A DNA stretch of 64,000 nt from Cryptomeria japonica (lineage: Eukaryota > Streptophyta > Pinopsida > Cupressales > Cupressaceae): NCBI RefSeq assembly GCF_030272615.1, contig NC_081406.1, positions 113,923,783-113,987,782 on the forward strand, given 5' to 3'. The position numbers were made by a program, and so were the translations under genes. Each line of letters begins with the position of its first letter. Position 1 is the first letter of the stretch. The notes under the pieces are model-generated. The model ran no database searches, was not told where the DNA came from, and saw only the letters and a program-made list of their open reading frames with translations. Shown one piece after another: positions 45,515-57,237 of the stretch.

Positions 45515-47243
45515 TGTAATGCCCATACCCTAGTTAGGTTTGTAAAACCCATTTGACCATGATTGACTTCCTATGTGGCATTCTTGAAAGGTAGGTTAAC
45601 CATGGTGAAATGTGTAGTTTAGATAATATTAATAATTGTGCATACTTATTATTGTGCTTTTGCATCGATTCTCATGTAAATGTAATTGTTCCTAACCCTT
45701 GTGATAAATCTTGAGCTAACGGCTTCATTGAATATGTATATGTATATGCATGCTTGTATGAATTCATGGGTGCAGGAGATTTCAGGTACAACACTGCTTA
45801 GGGCAAGGTTCATCTCCTTTGGGATTTGCAAGGTTGAGTATGCCTCCTTCATCTTTAGAATTCGGATTTGGTGGACATATAACTCTCATCTTGCCTTAGC
45901 CATGGTTAGGTGAGCATCGTGTGTGGATTCGTGGGGGATTGTTCTTCATTGGAGTGCATGTCGAGAGATTTGGAGGACTTCCTCGTTTTGCGAGCCTTGC
46001 ACGAGGTAAGTGGAGTTTGTTGTTCTAGGTATTAAAATTCAAATTTATAAGTAGACGTGCACATTAGTAATTTAGAAATTTAAATGGGTAGCTTCCTTTA
46101 TATGATTAATCATTAATTTAAGATATTGCTTTAAATTATTATTGTGGCAAGCTCAAGGTATTTAACTGGGGTTAGTGTGCTCATTTACGCATTTGTAGCT
46201 GAGAAATTAGAATAAATAAGACTCTTGCATTAGATTAGTCATTTATTTAAAAATGTCGCTTTTTTATGTTATAGCGAGTTAATTTAATAGCTAATTTTAA
46301 AATAATGAATTTATTGAGTTATGCATTTTAGAAAGGAAAATTTTTTAAGTCATTTGGGAGATAGAAATAAATTACTCATTTCCGTATTTTGGAAGAAAAA
46401 AAGGGGTAAATTATTATTATTAAACAAAATTATTTCCTTTTTACTTGTAAAGTCGATATAGTATAAAAGTTGGATTTTTAGAAAATTAAATTAATCAAAC
46501 GCCTTACCCGGTCAATAGTTTCGAATTATAAAAGTAGGCCTAAAATTTATAGTGAGAAATTAAAATTTAAAAACGCAATAAGAAATGGAAGTTTTTTAAT
46601 TTTAAAGGAAAAATGAATAAGAGGGATTGAATAAGAGGTTTCCATTTTTCATCCATTTTATTTTAAAAATAAATGCCTAATTTCGAAATTGAAAATTAGG
46701 GCAAAATTAGGGTTCCTCCTTTTAATCTAGTTTTGTAGACATTTTGGGGGTTCTCTTTTGGAGGGGAAAATGGGGAAGAAAATGGAGTTTTTTCCTTCTT
46801 GCTTGGAGTTGCAGGTGGAGCTCTTCCTCAAATTCATGCCAAGAATGCTAATGGGAGGTAGGTCTCTTGTGTATCTTGTATTGCATTTAAAACCAAAAAG
46901 AAATGTGTTTGTTTCTCTCTTGAAAATCTGAGTTCTAGTTTGAAATCATGGTGGACATTGGATCAAGATTTTTGCCTTATGAGTTAGTAAATCTTACCTA
47001 TCTAAGAGACTTTGAAACTGTTTTGTGTGTTTGAAGGAAAACCATGAACTGTTATTTGGAAATCTTCCCCCATTTTGATATTTTGGTTATTCTGAAAAAG
47101 AAACAAAAAAAAAAAGAGAAATGGCTGTGACTGTGTTTGTTTTAAAAAAAAAGAGGGTTTGTTGGAAAATATTGCAAAATAGTGTTTCCAAACTGTGTGT
47201 TTGATGAGTCATTCATCCTTTTGAAATGCTTACATATATTGTT

Positions 47244-47361
<118 letters not shown>

Positions 47362-47521
47362 CAAATTTTGAACTGCATTCTGGCAGTTTAGGGACTAGGT
47401 CTGGGTTTTGTTATTTTTACCAGAGATTTCTGTCAAAAACGAAATAAAATAAAATGAAAAATATATATATATATATATAAAAAAGGACATTTTATTACCC
47501 CCCCCATCGCTGGGAGAGATA

Positions 47522-47650
47522 ATGGCTACCAGCTGGTAGCAGCGCTACCACTGGTAGAACTGCTACCAAATGGTAGCAGCACTACCAAGGGTAGTGGCCT
47601 GCTACCATTTGGTAGCAGCGCTACCAATGGTAGCGTGGCTACCAAGGGGG
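47522..47650. repeat. Cluster of CTACCA...TGGTAG palindromes
   Basis: CTACC and GGTAG alternate so that adjacent copies pair. Examples are CTACCAGCTGGTAG (perfect 14-bp palindrome), GCTACCAAATGGTAGC and GCTACCATTTGGTAGC, with AGCGCT and AGCACT between. It is GC-rich inside an AT-rich LTR and could fold into several short hairpins. Confidence 0.85.
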
Positions 47651-47672
47651 CCCACGTGGTGTTCCACGTGGG
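47651..47672. promoter_or_regulatory. Double G-box hairpin in the element E LTR
   Basis: CCCACGTGG, TGTT, CCACGTGGG form a perfect 9-bp stem with a 4-base loop. Each arm contains the G-box CACGTG, the usual site for plant bZIP and bHLH factors. Whether it acts as an LTR enhancer is inference. Confidence 0.5.
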
Positions 47673-48229
47673 TAACCCCAGTTTCATTGTGTTTATTTTT
47701 TTTAAAAAATTTATTTATTAATTAGTTTTTATTTTTTTTATTGTTTTAAACAAAAGAAAACAATAAAACAATAAATTTAGGATATGTTAATAAATAAATT
47801 AAAAAAAAAAGGGGGAAGAAATTATATTGACTTTATATGGAGTTTTTTTTTAATTTAAATTTAGACCTTTCTTCCTTATTTATTTAATATGATTTAAGTT
47901 GAGTAATAAATAATATATGGAATTTAGAATATTGAAAATTCGATAACTCATATAGAGATATATGTTTTTGCCACACTCTGATTTGTATAACTGGCAATAA
48001 TAATTACTAATTATAAACTATGGTTAAATGTGGATATTTAATAAATGATATTTTAGGAATTTCTTATATCAACATATAATATTAATTATATGTGGCTTCT
48101 TGGTCCCTTCGTAACGAATACAGTCCGTGAATTAACCCTTAGTGTTCAGACGATAATTCTAATCAGATAGATATAATTGAGATTCACATATACTTGTTTT
48201 ATATATATGCAAGGGATTTATAAATCGTT

Positions 48230-48245
48230 GGGGGGGGGGGGGGGG
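48230..48245. repeat. 16-G homopolymer
   Basis: An uninterrupted run of G between TCGTT and TACTAG. Its length may be inexact in the assembly. Confidence 0.9.
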
Positions 48246-50171
48246 TACTAGTGCATAGTTCTAGACCAACATGTCAGTGATGTTTATCTAAGGATTAAGT
48301 AAAATACCCAAACGAGAATGCTTACATTTATGTGAACTTAGTTGGAAATCTTGTAGAGATGTATTTACTGACCGAAATGGTCATTTGTAGTATGGTGGTG
48401 ATCACCTAAAAGGCAAGATTGTAAAGAGATGTAAATATGTAACCTTAACTATATTAAATGCCAGAGGGGTCTTGCAGTTGAGCAGACCCGAAGATGTAGC
48501 CCTTTAGGGGTGAACTCCAAGATCATATCTGTGTTGTGCGATGTTCTTTTAGCTTACTTTGTTTTATGCTTTAAATTATCATGAATGGTTGTATTCTTGC
48601 ATAAGTGTATGATGGAAAATTAACGAATTTAAATCAAATGCACAAAATCAGACATCTTGAGGAATGTAGTAAATCAGATTCATAAGAAAATGAAAATTAT
48701 GATTATGGCAGAGTATTTAAAATACGATAATTTAAATTGTAATAGTGGAAAGAATCTTGCTAGAATACATCATTGGATTAACTTGTTATTAAGCATGTAA
48801 ATTGAATAAATGAGTAAGGGAAATGAAGATAGAATTAATGTTATAATCTCTAAGTTGGAATATAAAGGATGATCAACAAGTAGGAAAATTACTTTTATCT
48901 TCTTAAATGAGCAACGCTATGTTAATGATCTTCCACTACAATGGATGAATATAATTAGTCATTTATGTTGCAATTATAACCAATAATCCTCACCAGATTA
49001 ATTTTATAATTGGGTGAACTCAATTAGATGTCCATATTTTAATCCTTATAAAAAGGAATCCCTCATGATTGCTAAAATTGATCTAAAATGGGAAAATAAT
49101 TGATTTGTTGTTTATACATTAAATCTTAGTAAAAGTATCTCTCGCATATTAACTTCATTTAACAAAAAGAAAAAAAAAAGAGTGATATGAAATCAGATAA
49201 TTGTATTTTAATCCTAATAGAAGGATGTCACTATGATCTTATTATTCAAACCTTGAAATGATGAATAACATCTAGCTAACAATATCTTAAGTTAAAGGAT
49301 GCACTCGTGTGTCCTAATGCATATCCACCCTAATAGAATTAGTCTATTTATTTGCTTTATCAAAACTTCGAATGAATTCTATGGCTACTCACATTTTATC
49401 TTTCAAATAAGAACTACAACTCATTAGTTGGCTATGCATGAAATCAAATGAAGGGATCTCACTCTACTAACTGTAGTTAATCCTTAAGGAATGAATTTTT
49501 TTTATTAACCATGCTTTTAATATATAAGAAAGATATCAAATGTGGGTGAATATAATAAAATCAAATGAAGGAATCCGCATTCTATTAACCATAGTTTAAC
49601 CCTATATGAATGAATCTCGTTAAGCATATTTATAGCATTAAAGGATGATGTCAAGTGTGGATGGTTATCTTAAAACCCTAATGAACGAACTTTGTTATAT
49701 TTAAAATGCTTGAACCTATTGGGAGGCCTCCTAATGAAATTATGAATTAAAGTGCATTGGGTAATTAACCTCTCGATGGCCTCCTAACCAACCAAGGTAA
49801 ATGAACGCTTCCTAAAGTTATAAGGTGTCAAACCATTGAGCACATATTTAATCAAGATCTATGCATTATCTCGTAATTTAAATATCCAGTTTAATGGATC
49901 TAATGACGCAAGTTGAGTTAGGTGTGAGGTTATGTAATCGCGTTGGGAAACTCCTTAGGATCGTTTTAGCCTTCCGCTGTGATATCTAAGTTGTCAGATA
50001 ACTCCAATGTATCTTAATGTTGTGTCTAATTATGAACTGAGTTAACTTCAAACTATCTTAATGTTGTAACTTTTCATTAACACTCTTAATTATTATTTAA
50101 AAAAAAAAAATTTCACTCTAATTGAGTGTTTTTAACTTAAACCCTTTGGGGTTTCCTGGCGGGGCATTACA

Positions 50172-50176
50172 ATGCA
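50172..50176. repeat. Target-site duplication ATGCA, right copy (element E)
   Basis: Partner of 41191-41195. Confidence 0.9.
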
Positions 50177-51934
50177 CTTAACTCATGAATAGATATATGA
50201 ATGCACGCAACTATGAGAATTTAAACAAATGCAGGGTAAATAAGTTTAAATGATAATAAATGATGAGTTGTAAATGATACTAAATAAATGCATAGTAATG
50301 GCTAATAATGATAATAAATGTAACTAAGGACAATTTTATCCTATAAATGAATCTAAATGTCATGATTATGCAATGATGAAATGATATAATGAGACTAATG
50401 TTAATAAATGATAATGAACTATATGTAGTTAAATGCAAGTAAATGATATGAAATGCTCTCTATGTCAATGCAACTAAATGTAATGATGATGTGATTATGA
50501 TAGGTGAATGCAAGGTTGTTTAGACTTTGCATGATGCATTGATGATGTATCAGAGTACTCTGCCATGATTGTATCCAAGACCAACTCAGTATTCCATAGC
50601 TTCTCATATTAATCTTGTTCATAGTTGCATAGAAAACCATGCATATGAATAATGAATGATTAAATGGGTGGGTGATATGCAACAAAATGCAATATAAATA
50701 GATGAGATGGAATGATGATCCATAGTGAATAATTTTCATCATTGAGCTTCAAAAATGTTGTAAGAAAATACAATCAACTTGACATAATGATTCAAGATGA
50801 CCTGAGTATTCCTTACATGGATCTTGATATAGCAAGTTAATACAAGCAACTTGATATAATGGATCAAGTTGACCCGAGTATTGCTTGTAGAACTGACAAG
50901 GATTATCTCCTTTCATGCATGACTTGGAACATCCTCCTTGATCTTTTGCCGATCATATCCCGAGACAAGTTCATACTATAGTCAGAGATAAACCATTATT
51001 GAGCTTGGATGAGGTAGTAGGAACCAAGGATGGAGCATTGTACCTGCAAACAAATAGCATAAATAAAGAATAAAGAATATGGACCCTTGATAATGGTTCA
51101 TGCTCATATGGTCGAGGTATATGCTCTAGTCAGCAAGACATAGTGATCCATGACTGTATTTTGCATATGATCACATAGCTTAGTGAACTTCCCACGTAGA
51201 CACCATTAGTACATGCCCCAAAACTTCATCGGAATAAATCACAGAATACATACAAACAATGCTTAGTAACCATCCCGACCACTCTAATCACTTATGGATA
51301 TCCCAGAGTAGGATAGAAATACTAATATATATAAATGCATGAATAACCTACAAATCAACCAAGTATTTGATAGCTTAAACAAAATTTTCTTGTCAAAGAA
51401 AAATGTTATCTTGTCTTTGTTTTGGTAAGGAAGGATGCATCCTTGTTAAGATAGTTGGTGTGTCGATGTTGATTGTTTGGTTGATCAAATAAGTGGTCAT
51501 CGTTTCAGTATTTCACAATGTTTGCTGATATCTGCTTGGATTTGTATGTACAAAGCGTTGCCATGTTTTTGATTGATTTTTGATGTTTTCTAATGTTTTG
51601 GTATTTTGATTGGTTTCCAATGTTTTTGGTATTTTGTGAGACAGTTTTGAATGTTTTTGGTATTTTGTGAGATAGTTTTGAATGTTTTTAGGATTTTGTG
51701 AGATAGTTTTGAATGAAGAAATCAATGAATAACAAGTAATGCAGAATCCACTTCCATCAATAGGTTAAGGGCATTGCCCCCAGTTTAGACATGACTATTA
51801 AAAAGCGGGATGCAAGATGCATGAAGTACTATCCTTGATTGCAGATTAATTTCAAGCCATGGGTTTGGACGGATGGATGAATGGATGAAATGAATGTGAT
51901 TGCAACAATTCTGGAAGACAATGGAGCCATAGTT
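50177..51934. other. Gypsy C spacer, part 2
   Basis: AT-rich ATGATAAATG-type sequence runs to about 50750. The rest is non-coding, with a near-repeat of AA(C/T)TTGA(C/T)ATAATG(A/G)(A/T)TCAAG at about 50775 and 50849. At 51590-51720 a unit TTTTGGTATTTTGTGAGA(C/T)AG plus TTTTGAATG recurs about three times. No gene is seen. Confidence 0.5.
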
Positions 51935-52080
51935 GTTACAAGTGGCACCTGTTTGCCAGGTTTTCACCATCGCACTTACCCAAGGTTCCATTGGAGTGGT
52001 TGTTCACCATTTTGTTGCATGATTTTTCTTTACTATTTTAATTTTTTTTTGTGTTTTCTTTAGGACATTTATCTGAATTT
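51935..52080 (-). other. Conserved non-coding block downstream of pol (copy in gypsy C)
   Basis: On the minus strand AAATAGTAAAGAAAAATCAT, ATGGTGAACAACCACTCC, TTGGGTAAGTGCGATGGTG and GAAAACCTGGCAAACAGG occur in the same order as in gypsy A and element F. It begins about 50 bp after the integrase stop. Confidence 0.65.
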
Positions 52081-52128
52081 TTTTTGGTGTTTTTCTAGTA
52101 TGTATGGGAGCCTGATGCTTTGTGCATC

Positions 52129-53220
52129 TTATGTATAAAACTGTTTGAGGTGCATGCTATTGATCAGATCTACTAGCAGTTCTCCTTCTGAAGTAGTCAA
52201 CTGATATACTTCAAACCCAAATACATCGGTGATAACATATGGACCTAGCCAATTTGATTCAAAGTTTCCCCGATGTTCTCAATTTGGTTGGTTACGAGGA
52301 TTCTCGTGAAGAACAAGATCACCTACCTCGAATGTGCAAGGTCTAACTTGATGATTGTAGCTTTTGTTCATACGCTGCTGATAGGCCTTGAGGTGATTGT
52401 ATGCAACTTGTCATTTCTCATCAAGTAGCTCTAAGTCCTGAAGATGTGATACTCTATAGGCTTCGTCATCTATAAGATTATGCAAGGAAACCCATAGAGA
52501 TGGTATCTCGACCTCAATAGGTAAGATAGCTTCTACACCATAGACCAGTGAGTAGGGAGTTGCACCTGTACGGGTTTGAGTACTAGTTCAATATGCCCAT
52601 AGTGATGGATTTAGTTGAACATGCCAATCATGACCAACATCATTGACTATCTTCTTGAAGATTCTTAATATGTTCTTGTTCGATGCTTCAGCCTAACCAT
52701 TTCCTTGTGGGCAATAGGGAGTGGAAAAGCAGTGTTTGATGTGAAACTTCTCACAAAGTTCACGAACATCTTGATTTTTGAAAGGAAGCCCGTTATCTAT
52801 GATGATGGACATGGGTACACCATACTGGCAGATGATGTAATTAAGGATGAATGAGGCGATCTGCTTGCTGGTGACTTGGGTAAGTGGAATAACTTCGATC
52901 CACTTTGTGAAGTATTCGGTGGCAGTAATAATGAATTTGTGGCCATTGGATGAAGATGGATGAATCTTACCCACAAGGTCAAGTCCCCATTGACAAAAGG
53001 GCCATGGTGTTGTGATTGGTTGCAATTCCTATGTTGGTGCATGTATCAGGTCTCCATGAACTTGGCATTTCTTTCATTTTCTGACAAAGTAGTAGGAGTA
53101 TTTTTCCATAGATGGCCAATAGTATCCAGTGAGCATGAGTTTCTTGGCTAGTGATGGACCACTTGCATGAGTTCCACAAATTCCTTCATGTACCTCTTCC
53201 AAGGCCTTTATTATCTCATC
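52129..53220 (-). pseudogene. Integrase of gypsy C
   Basis: On the minus strand the zinc region reads VHEGICGTHASG then YYWPSMEKYSYYFVRKM; the two Cys of the HHCC motif are not seen, probably through a frameshift. The core has CQWGLDLVGKI (first Asp), SIIIDNGLPF (second Asp) and, across a stop, AEASNKNILRIFKK with the Glu. The C-terminal part FEVGDLVLHENPRNQ and ESNWLGPYVITDVFG leads to the stop at 52129. Further stops break it near 52690, 52590 and 52410. It would insert the element DNA with a 5-bp stagger. Confidence 0.88.
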
Positions 53221-53990
53221 CTATTCCAAACATCGAAGGAGAGTACCATCAAGACTGCGTTGGTATAGGGTTTCAGCAATAATGGTATATCGAGCAGTTT
53301 GGCGAATGAAGGTTTTTCGTTGGTTATTTGATTGGTTATGAGGAAGTGTGTGATCATGGAGGTAGGTGTAGAACTCACCATACCATGGGGATTTGGAACT
53401 GACAAGATGACATATCATCTTAGATTTGGGGATATCATAAGGGGGAATCCAAATCTGTTTAACCAAGAACTCGTAGCATGTTGAATTTTTTGGAAGATCT
53501 AGGAGAGATGCAATGGTAGCCATAGCATCAGCAACTTAATTCTGATCTTGGGGTATGTGCTCAAATGTGATAGTAGTAAATGATGCCTTTAAACTATCCA
53601 CCATTTGTTTGTACAGCATGATTTTGTCATCCTTGGTTTGATATTCATCTGTTGCTTATCGAATGATCAGTTGGGAGTCGCCATATACTTGTAGCTCTTG
53701 TAACTTCCATTGTATGGCTAACCTGAGTCCTGTGATCAAGGCCTCATATTCTACTATGTTGTTTGTACATGGAAAAGTGAGCCTATAAGATTTTGGAATT
53801 CTGTCACCTTGAGGTGTGATAAACATAATGCCTGCCCCCGAGCCATGACTAGTGTATGAACCATAAAAGTATAGTTTCCATGGTTGTGCTACTATGATCA
53901 TGAATATCTCTTCATCTGGAAAATTGGAAATGAGAGGATGATTGCCTATGAGTGGTGCATCGACCAACTGATCTGCAATAACTTGACCCT
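53221..53990 (-). pseudogene. Second (archaeal-type) RNase H and tether of gypsy C
   Basis: After the first RNase H a second RNase H of the type found in Tat elements follows: KLYFYGSYTSHGSGAGIMF, NNIVEYEALITGLRLAIQ (Glu) and YGDSQLIIR (Asp), then VADAMATIASLL (last Asp) after stops. The first catalytic residue, normally Asp in FDGS, is Tyr (FYGS, near 53865), so this domain would be inactive. The stretch 53523-53221 is the tether to integrase. Dual RNase H is diagnostic of the Tat lineage. Confidence 0.85.
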
Positions 53991-54468
53991 TGATAGCCTT
54001 CCGATCCATATACTTGATATCAAATTTACTTAGAATCATCACCCATTTGGCCAAGTGGCCTGTCAATGCTTCTTTGCTGAGTAAGTACTTTAGTGGGTCA
54101 ATCTTGGAAATGAGTTGTACTTTATGTGTTAACAGGTAGTGCCTCATTTTAGTGGCTGCCAAGATTATTGCTAGGCAAGCTCACTCAATAGGGGTGTAAT
54201 TGAGTTCATAGCCAACTAGTGTGCAAGAGATATAGTAGATAGCACACTCTTTCCCTTCTATATTATGTTGTGCCAGTAGTACACCCAATGTTGTATTTGT
54301 TTCTGAAATATAGAGCATTAGAGGTCTACTTGGATCTAGTGGGATCAACAATGGTGTGTTCATGAGATAGTCCTTAAGCATCTGGAATGCTTGCTGACAT
54401 CTGGCATCCCATTGAAAGTGGATGTTTTTGTGTAATAGGTGTGTAAAGGGGTGACACTTATCTACTAG
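53991..54468 (-). pseudogene. First RNase H of gypsy C
   Basis: On the minus strand the RT thumb (FQWDARCQQAFQMLKDYL) leads to LMLYISETNTTLGVLLAQHN, where the usual Asp (YI-A/S-D/A) is not retained. CAIYYISCTLVGYELNYTPI follows, then a stop, then ACLAIILAATKMRHYLLTHK. In Tat elements the first RNase H often loses catalytic residues once the second has been gained, and this copy fits that picture. Confidence 0.8.
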
Positions 54469-55432
54469 TTATGCAATGAATCTTTGGATGGATTGTAGCT
54501 GCCCTTGTAATGTCCCTAGCTGACTGATGTTCTTTGGAGGTGGCACGTCCATGATTTCTTTGACCTTAGCAGGATCAACCTTAATGCCTTTGTTTGAGAC
54601 AATGTATCCTAGAAGCTTCCCTAAGGTTACTCCAAAGACACATTTCTTTGGGTTGAGGTGAACATGATATTGTTCCAGTCTGTCAAAGATTTTCTTTAAT
54701 ATGTCTAGATGACCTTCTCTTGTGAGTGATTTTGCCAGTAAGTCATCAAAATAATCTTCCATTATAGTATGCATCATGTCATGGAAGATGGTGGTCATTA
54801 CTCTTTGATAGGTCACTCTTTCATTCTTTAGACCAAAAGACATTACATTCCAGTAGTATGTTCCCCATGGACATGTGAAGGTTGTCTTATGTTGATCCTC
54901 TGGTGCGATCTTTATCTGGTTGTACCCTGAAAAAGTCATCCATGAGTGAAAGAATGGCATGTCCTACTGTTAAGTCCACTATTATGTCAATGTTTGGTAG
55001 GGGGAAGTCATCCTTAGGACATGCTTTGTTCAAATCTCTGAAGTCAGTATAGATACAAATGCCCCCATTTGGTTTGCTGACAGGTACAATGTTGGATATC
55101 CAGTCTACGTAATCAATTGGTTAAATGAAACCAACATCTAGGAGTTTCTTAAGTTTTGCTTTGACTAGTACTGCAATCTGAGGATGCATCTTACGAAGCT
55201 TTTGCTTGATAGGCTTGGCTCCTTCTGCTACAATGAGATGATGCATGACTAAATCAGGATCAAGACTAGGCATGTCTGCATAGGACCATGCAAAGTTGAT
55301 GTGGCATTGTTTGAAGAATTTGACAAACTTAGGTTGTGCTTTCAGAGTTAAAAGAGATGCTAGATGTATGTGGTGAGGAGTTTCAGGAGTCCCCACATTG
55401 TATTCTTTTGTTTCCTCCATATGGATTATCAA
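54469..55432 (-). pseudogene. Reverse transcriptase of gypsy C
   Basis: On the minus strand the frame begins with the pre-RT part (HINFAWSYADMPSLDPDLV, MHHLIVAEGAKPIKQKLRK). It continues through a stop near 55120 to SKPNGGICIYTDFRDLNKAC and SLMDD (motif A Asp). A one-base shift in an A-run at 54930-54934 changes frame to FSGYNQIKIAPEDQHKTTF and FGLKNERVTYQRVM. The catalytic box is MEDYFDDLLAKS, so both Asp of YxDD are kept. GIKVDPAKVKEIMDVPPP and GQLQSIQRFIA end the domain. Confidence 0.9.
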
Positions 55433-55587
55433 CCATTCCTACTATGTACTAGAGGGGAGGATGTCAAACCTTTCATCCTCTGGTGCCTCAGAGAGGTTTT
55501 TACGATTGGATACGCTCTTTCTTTTTACTTTTGTGGGATCAAACACTATCACAGTGTGGTTTTCACTGGAAGACCCATGTTTTATTG

Positions 55588-56520
55588 TTATATTTTTGCA
55601 ACTAAAAGGTTTGGAATCTGCCCCAAAGTATGTTGCGCTATTAAGTTCAATGGCAAATCCAGCTTTGTGATCCCGCTTGGTATGTTATCCTGTAATTCCA
55701 AAAAGTCAATGATCACCTCATCATTTTGGAAGTGGTCAAGGCATGGGGGATTAGGTTGGTTCCATTCAATGAATTCAGGATGAATAATGGGCATTACTTC
55801 ATCGATTAGGTTAAGTTCATTAGATGTGTCACTGATGGTTAAGACATGGTGGTGAAGGTCATTGATGGTACTCTCCTTGTCAGAATCAGGTATAGGATGT
55901 GACATAGGGTTTCTGGAAGAAGTTTCCAGCTTAGGAACCCAAGAGGTCTTTATCTATGCTTCTCCATAAACAGGGATGTCTTTGCAAGGTGGAGGTAGTG
56001 ATGTGTCTTCCTCATCTGATGTATTAAGTTGTACGGAATCAAATTCCCAGTCATACGAGTCAGTCTTTGAGTCACTTTCCACTAGCCGGTTACTGTACCA
56101 TTTTGGGATATCCTTACAGTTAAACACTGCCAGTGTGATCGGTTGATGTACCATCATAGATGAAATGATAAGTGTTGCAGGAAGGATTATGGGAATCAAA
56201 GAATCTGATACAAGGAGTATTGGTAATGTTGAATCTGCTGCTTCTACTGGAATTGCCATTCTTGTTGATACTGCTAGGAATTATGATATAGTTGCAGCTG
56301 GTAAGGGTGCTATTGATGTTATTGCTACTGCTGATGGGGTTGCTGGTTTGATTGGTGGGATGATTGGTGTTGCGGATGGTTTTGCTAGGATTTTTAGCCT
56401 TGATGAGACAGTTGCTATGGTGTTTGATGTTGCTTTTATAATCAAAGGTGGCCTCTTTGTAGTAGGTTGATATAGAGTTTTGCTGGGTTTCCCTTTAAAT
56501 CAGAGCTTAGGAAGGATCTC
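55588..56520 (-). pseudogene. Gypsy C linker between protease and RT
   Basis: Two open stretches (56259-55954 and 55905-55588) and the intervening sequence lie in one broad frame on the minus strand. Around 56200-56450 it is rich in Ala, Ile, Pro, Ser and Thr; later it is acidic (ESDSKTDSYDWEFDSVQL, SDEEDTSLPPPCKD). No domain is recognised. The plus-strand frame at 56165-56470 is its shadow. Confidence 0.6.
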
Positions 56521-56661
56521 CTTTTGAAAGCCTAGGCCAGTGTTATCTTTGGGCTTTAATTCCAGCTATAGCGGTTCGTGTCTTCCTTGCTTACAAGGTC
56601 CCAAACAACTCTAACCATCATAACCCATTCTTTGCATAATGAGAAGGCCTTTGCCATACTG
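56521..56661 (-). pseudogene. G-patch-like stretch after the gypsy C protease
   Basis: On the minus strand, QYGKGLLIMQRMGYDG, a TAG, SCLGPCKQGRHEPL, another TAG, and KPKDNTGLGF follow the order of Gly and aromatic residues in a G-patch (GxGxxLLxxMGY, then G-rich LG, then GLG). G-patch domains occur directly after protease in betaretroviruses and in some plant retroelement polyproteins, where they bind nucleic acid. The match is by eye. The two stops show decay. Confidence 0.5.
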
Positions 56662-57237
56662 ATCTATGGGAAGCTTAGCTTGTGGGATGTCCACGGTGAT
56701 TGGGTCTTTATAGATCCATTCTGCTAATTCTTCATCTCTGGTCTCTTCCTCTTGACTCTTTCCAAGGATGAAAGGCATCAAAGTGCATGATGGCTTGATC
56801 AATGGTTGTTGAAGTAACCATTGAGGTTTACCATGATTTCTAGGAGAAGTTGGCATTTGTCTAACACAAAAGAGTTGGCTCAAATTGTACTCCGCAAGAC
56901 CTTCCTCTACTATTTTCATCTTGAGCTTCTCTTGCTTGGGTATAGTGGTGTTTGAACTAGAAAGAGAGGCTGGACTTATGTATGATGTGGAGGAGATGTA
57001 TTCTCTGTTGTTGGGAATGGTAATCTCTAGTTGATGACTGATATTGTGACAATATGCAAAGGGGTTTGCATCTCCCGGGATTGTGATTTTGACACCATTA
57101 TGCGGGAACTTGATACACTAATGGTAGGTGGATGGTACGGCTTGCATGGCATGTATACAAGGTCTTCCAAATAATAAATTATATGGCAGAGGAAGGTCCA
57201 AAACTTGACATTTCATGTGTTTCACCATGGGGCCCAC
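56662..57237 (-). pseudogene. Protease C-terminus and following segment of gypsy C
   Basis: After a stop near 57236 the same minus-strand frame continues with LPYNLLFGRPCIHAMQAVP (the LLGRPW signature as LFGRPC), IKFPHNGVKITIPGDANP and EITIPNNREYISSTSY. The 102-codon segment from 56919 follows (LAEWIYKDPITVDIPQAKLP), leading into the G-patch-like stretch. The EITIP...NRE part is where element F entered in gypsy A. Confidence 0.8.

Noticed and set aside
51193-51215. GTAGACACCA near a C-rich run, resembling an LTR start and polypurine tract of gypsy A type
   Set aside because: No second LTR copy or duplication is found, and gypsy C already has a clear 3' LTR at 26837-28284.
56165-56470. 101-codon plus-strand frame rich in Gly, Ala, Val and Ile, membrane-like
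   Set aside because: It is the exact complement of the Ala/Ile/Pro/Thr-rich gypsy C linker, has no relatives in A or F, and its composition follows from the opposite strand.
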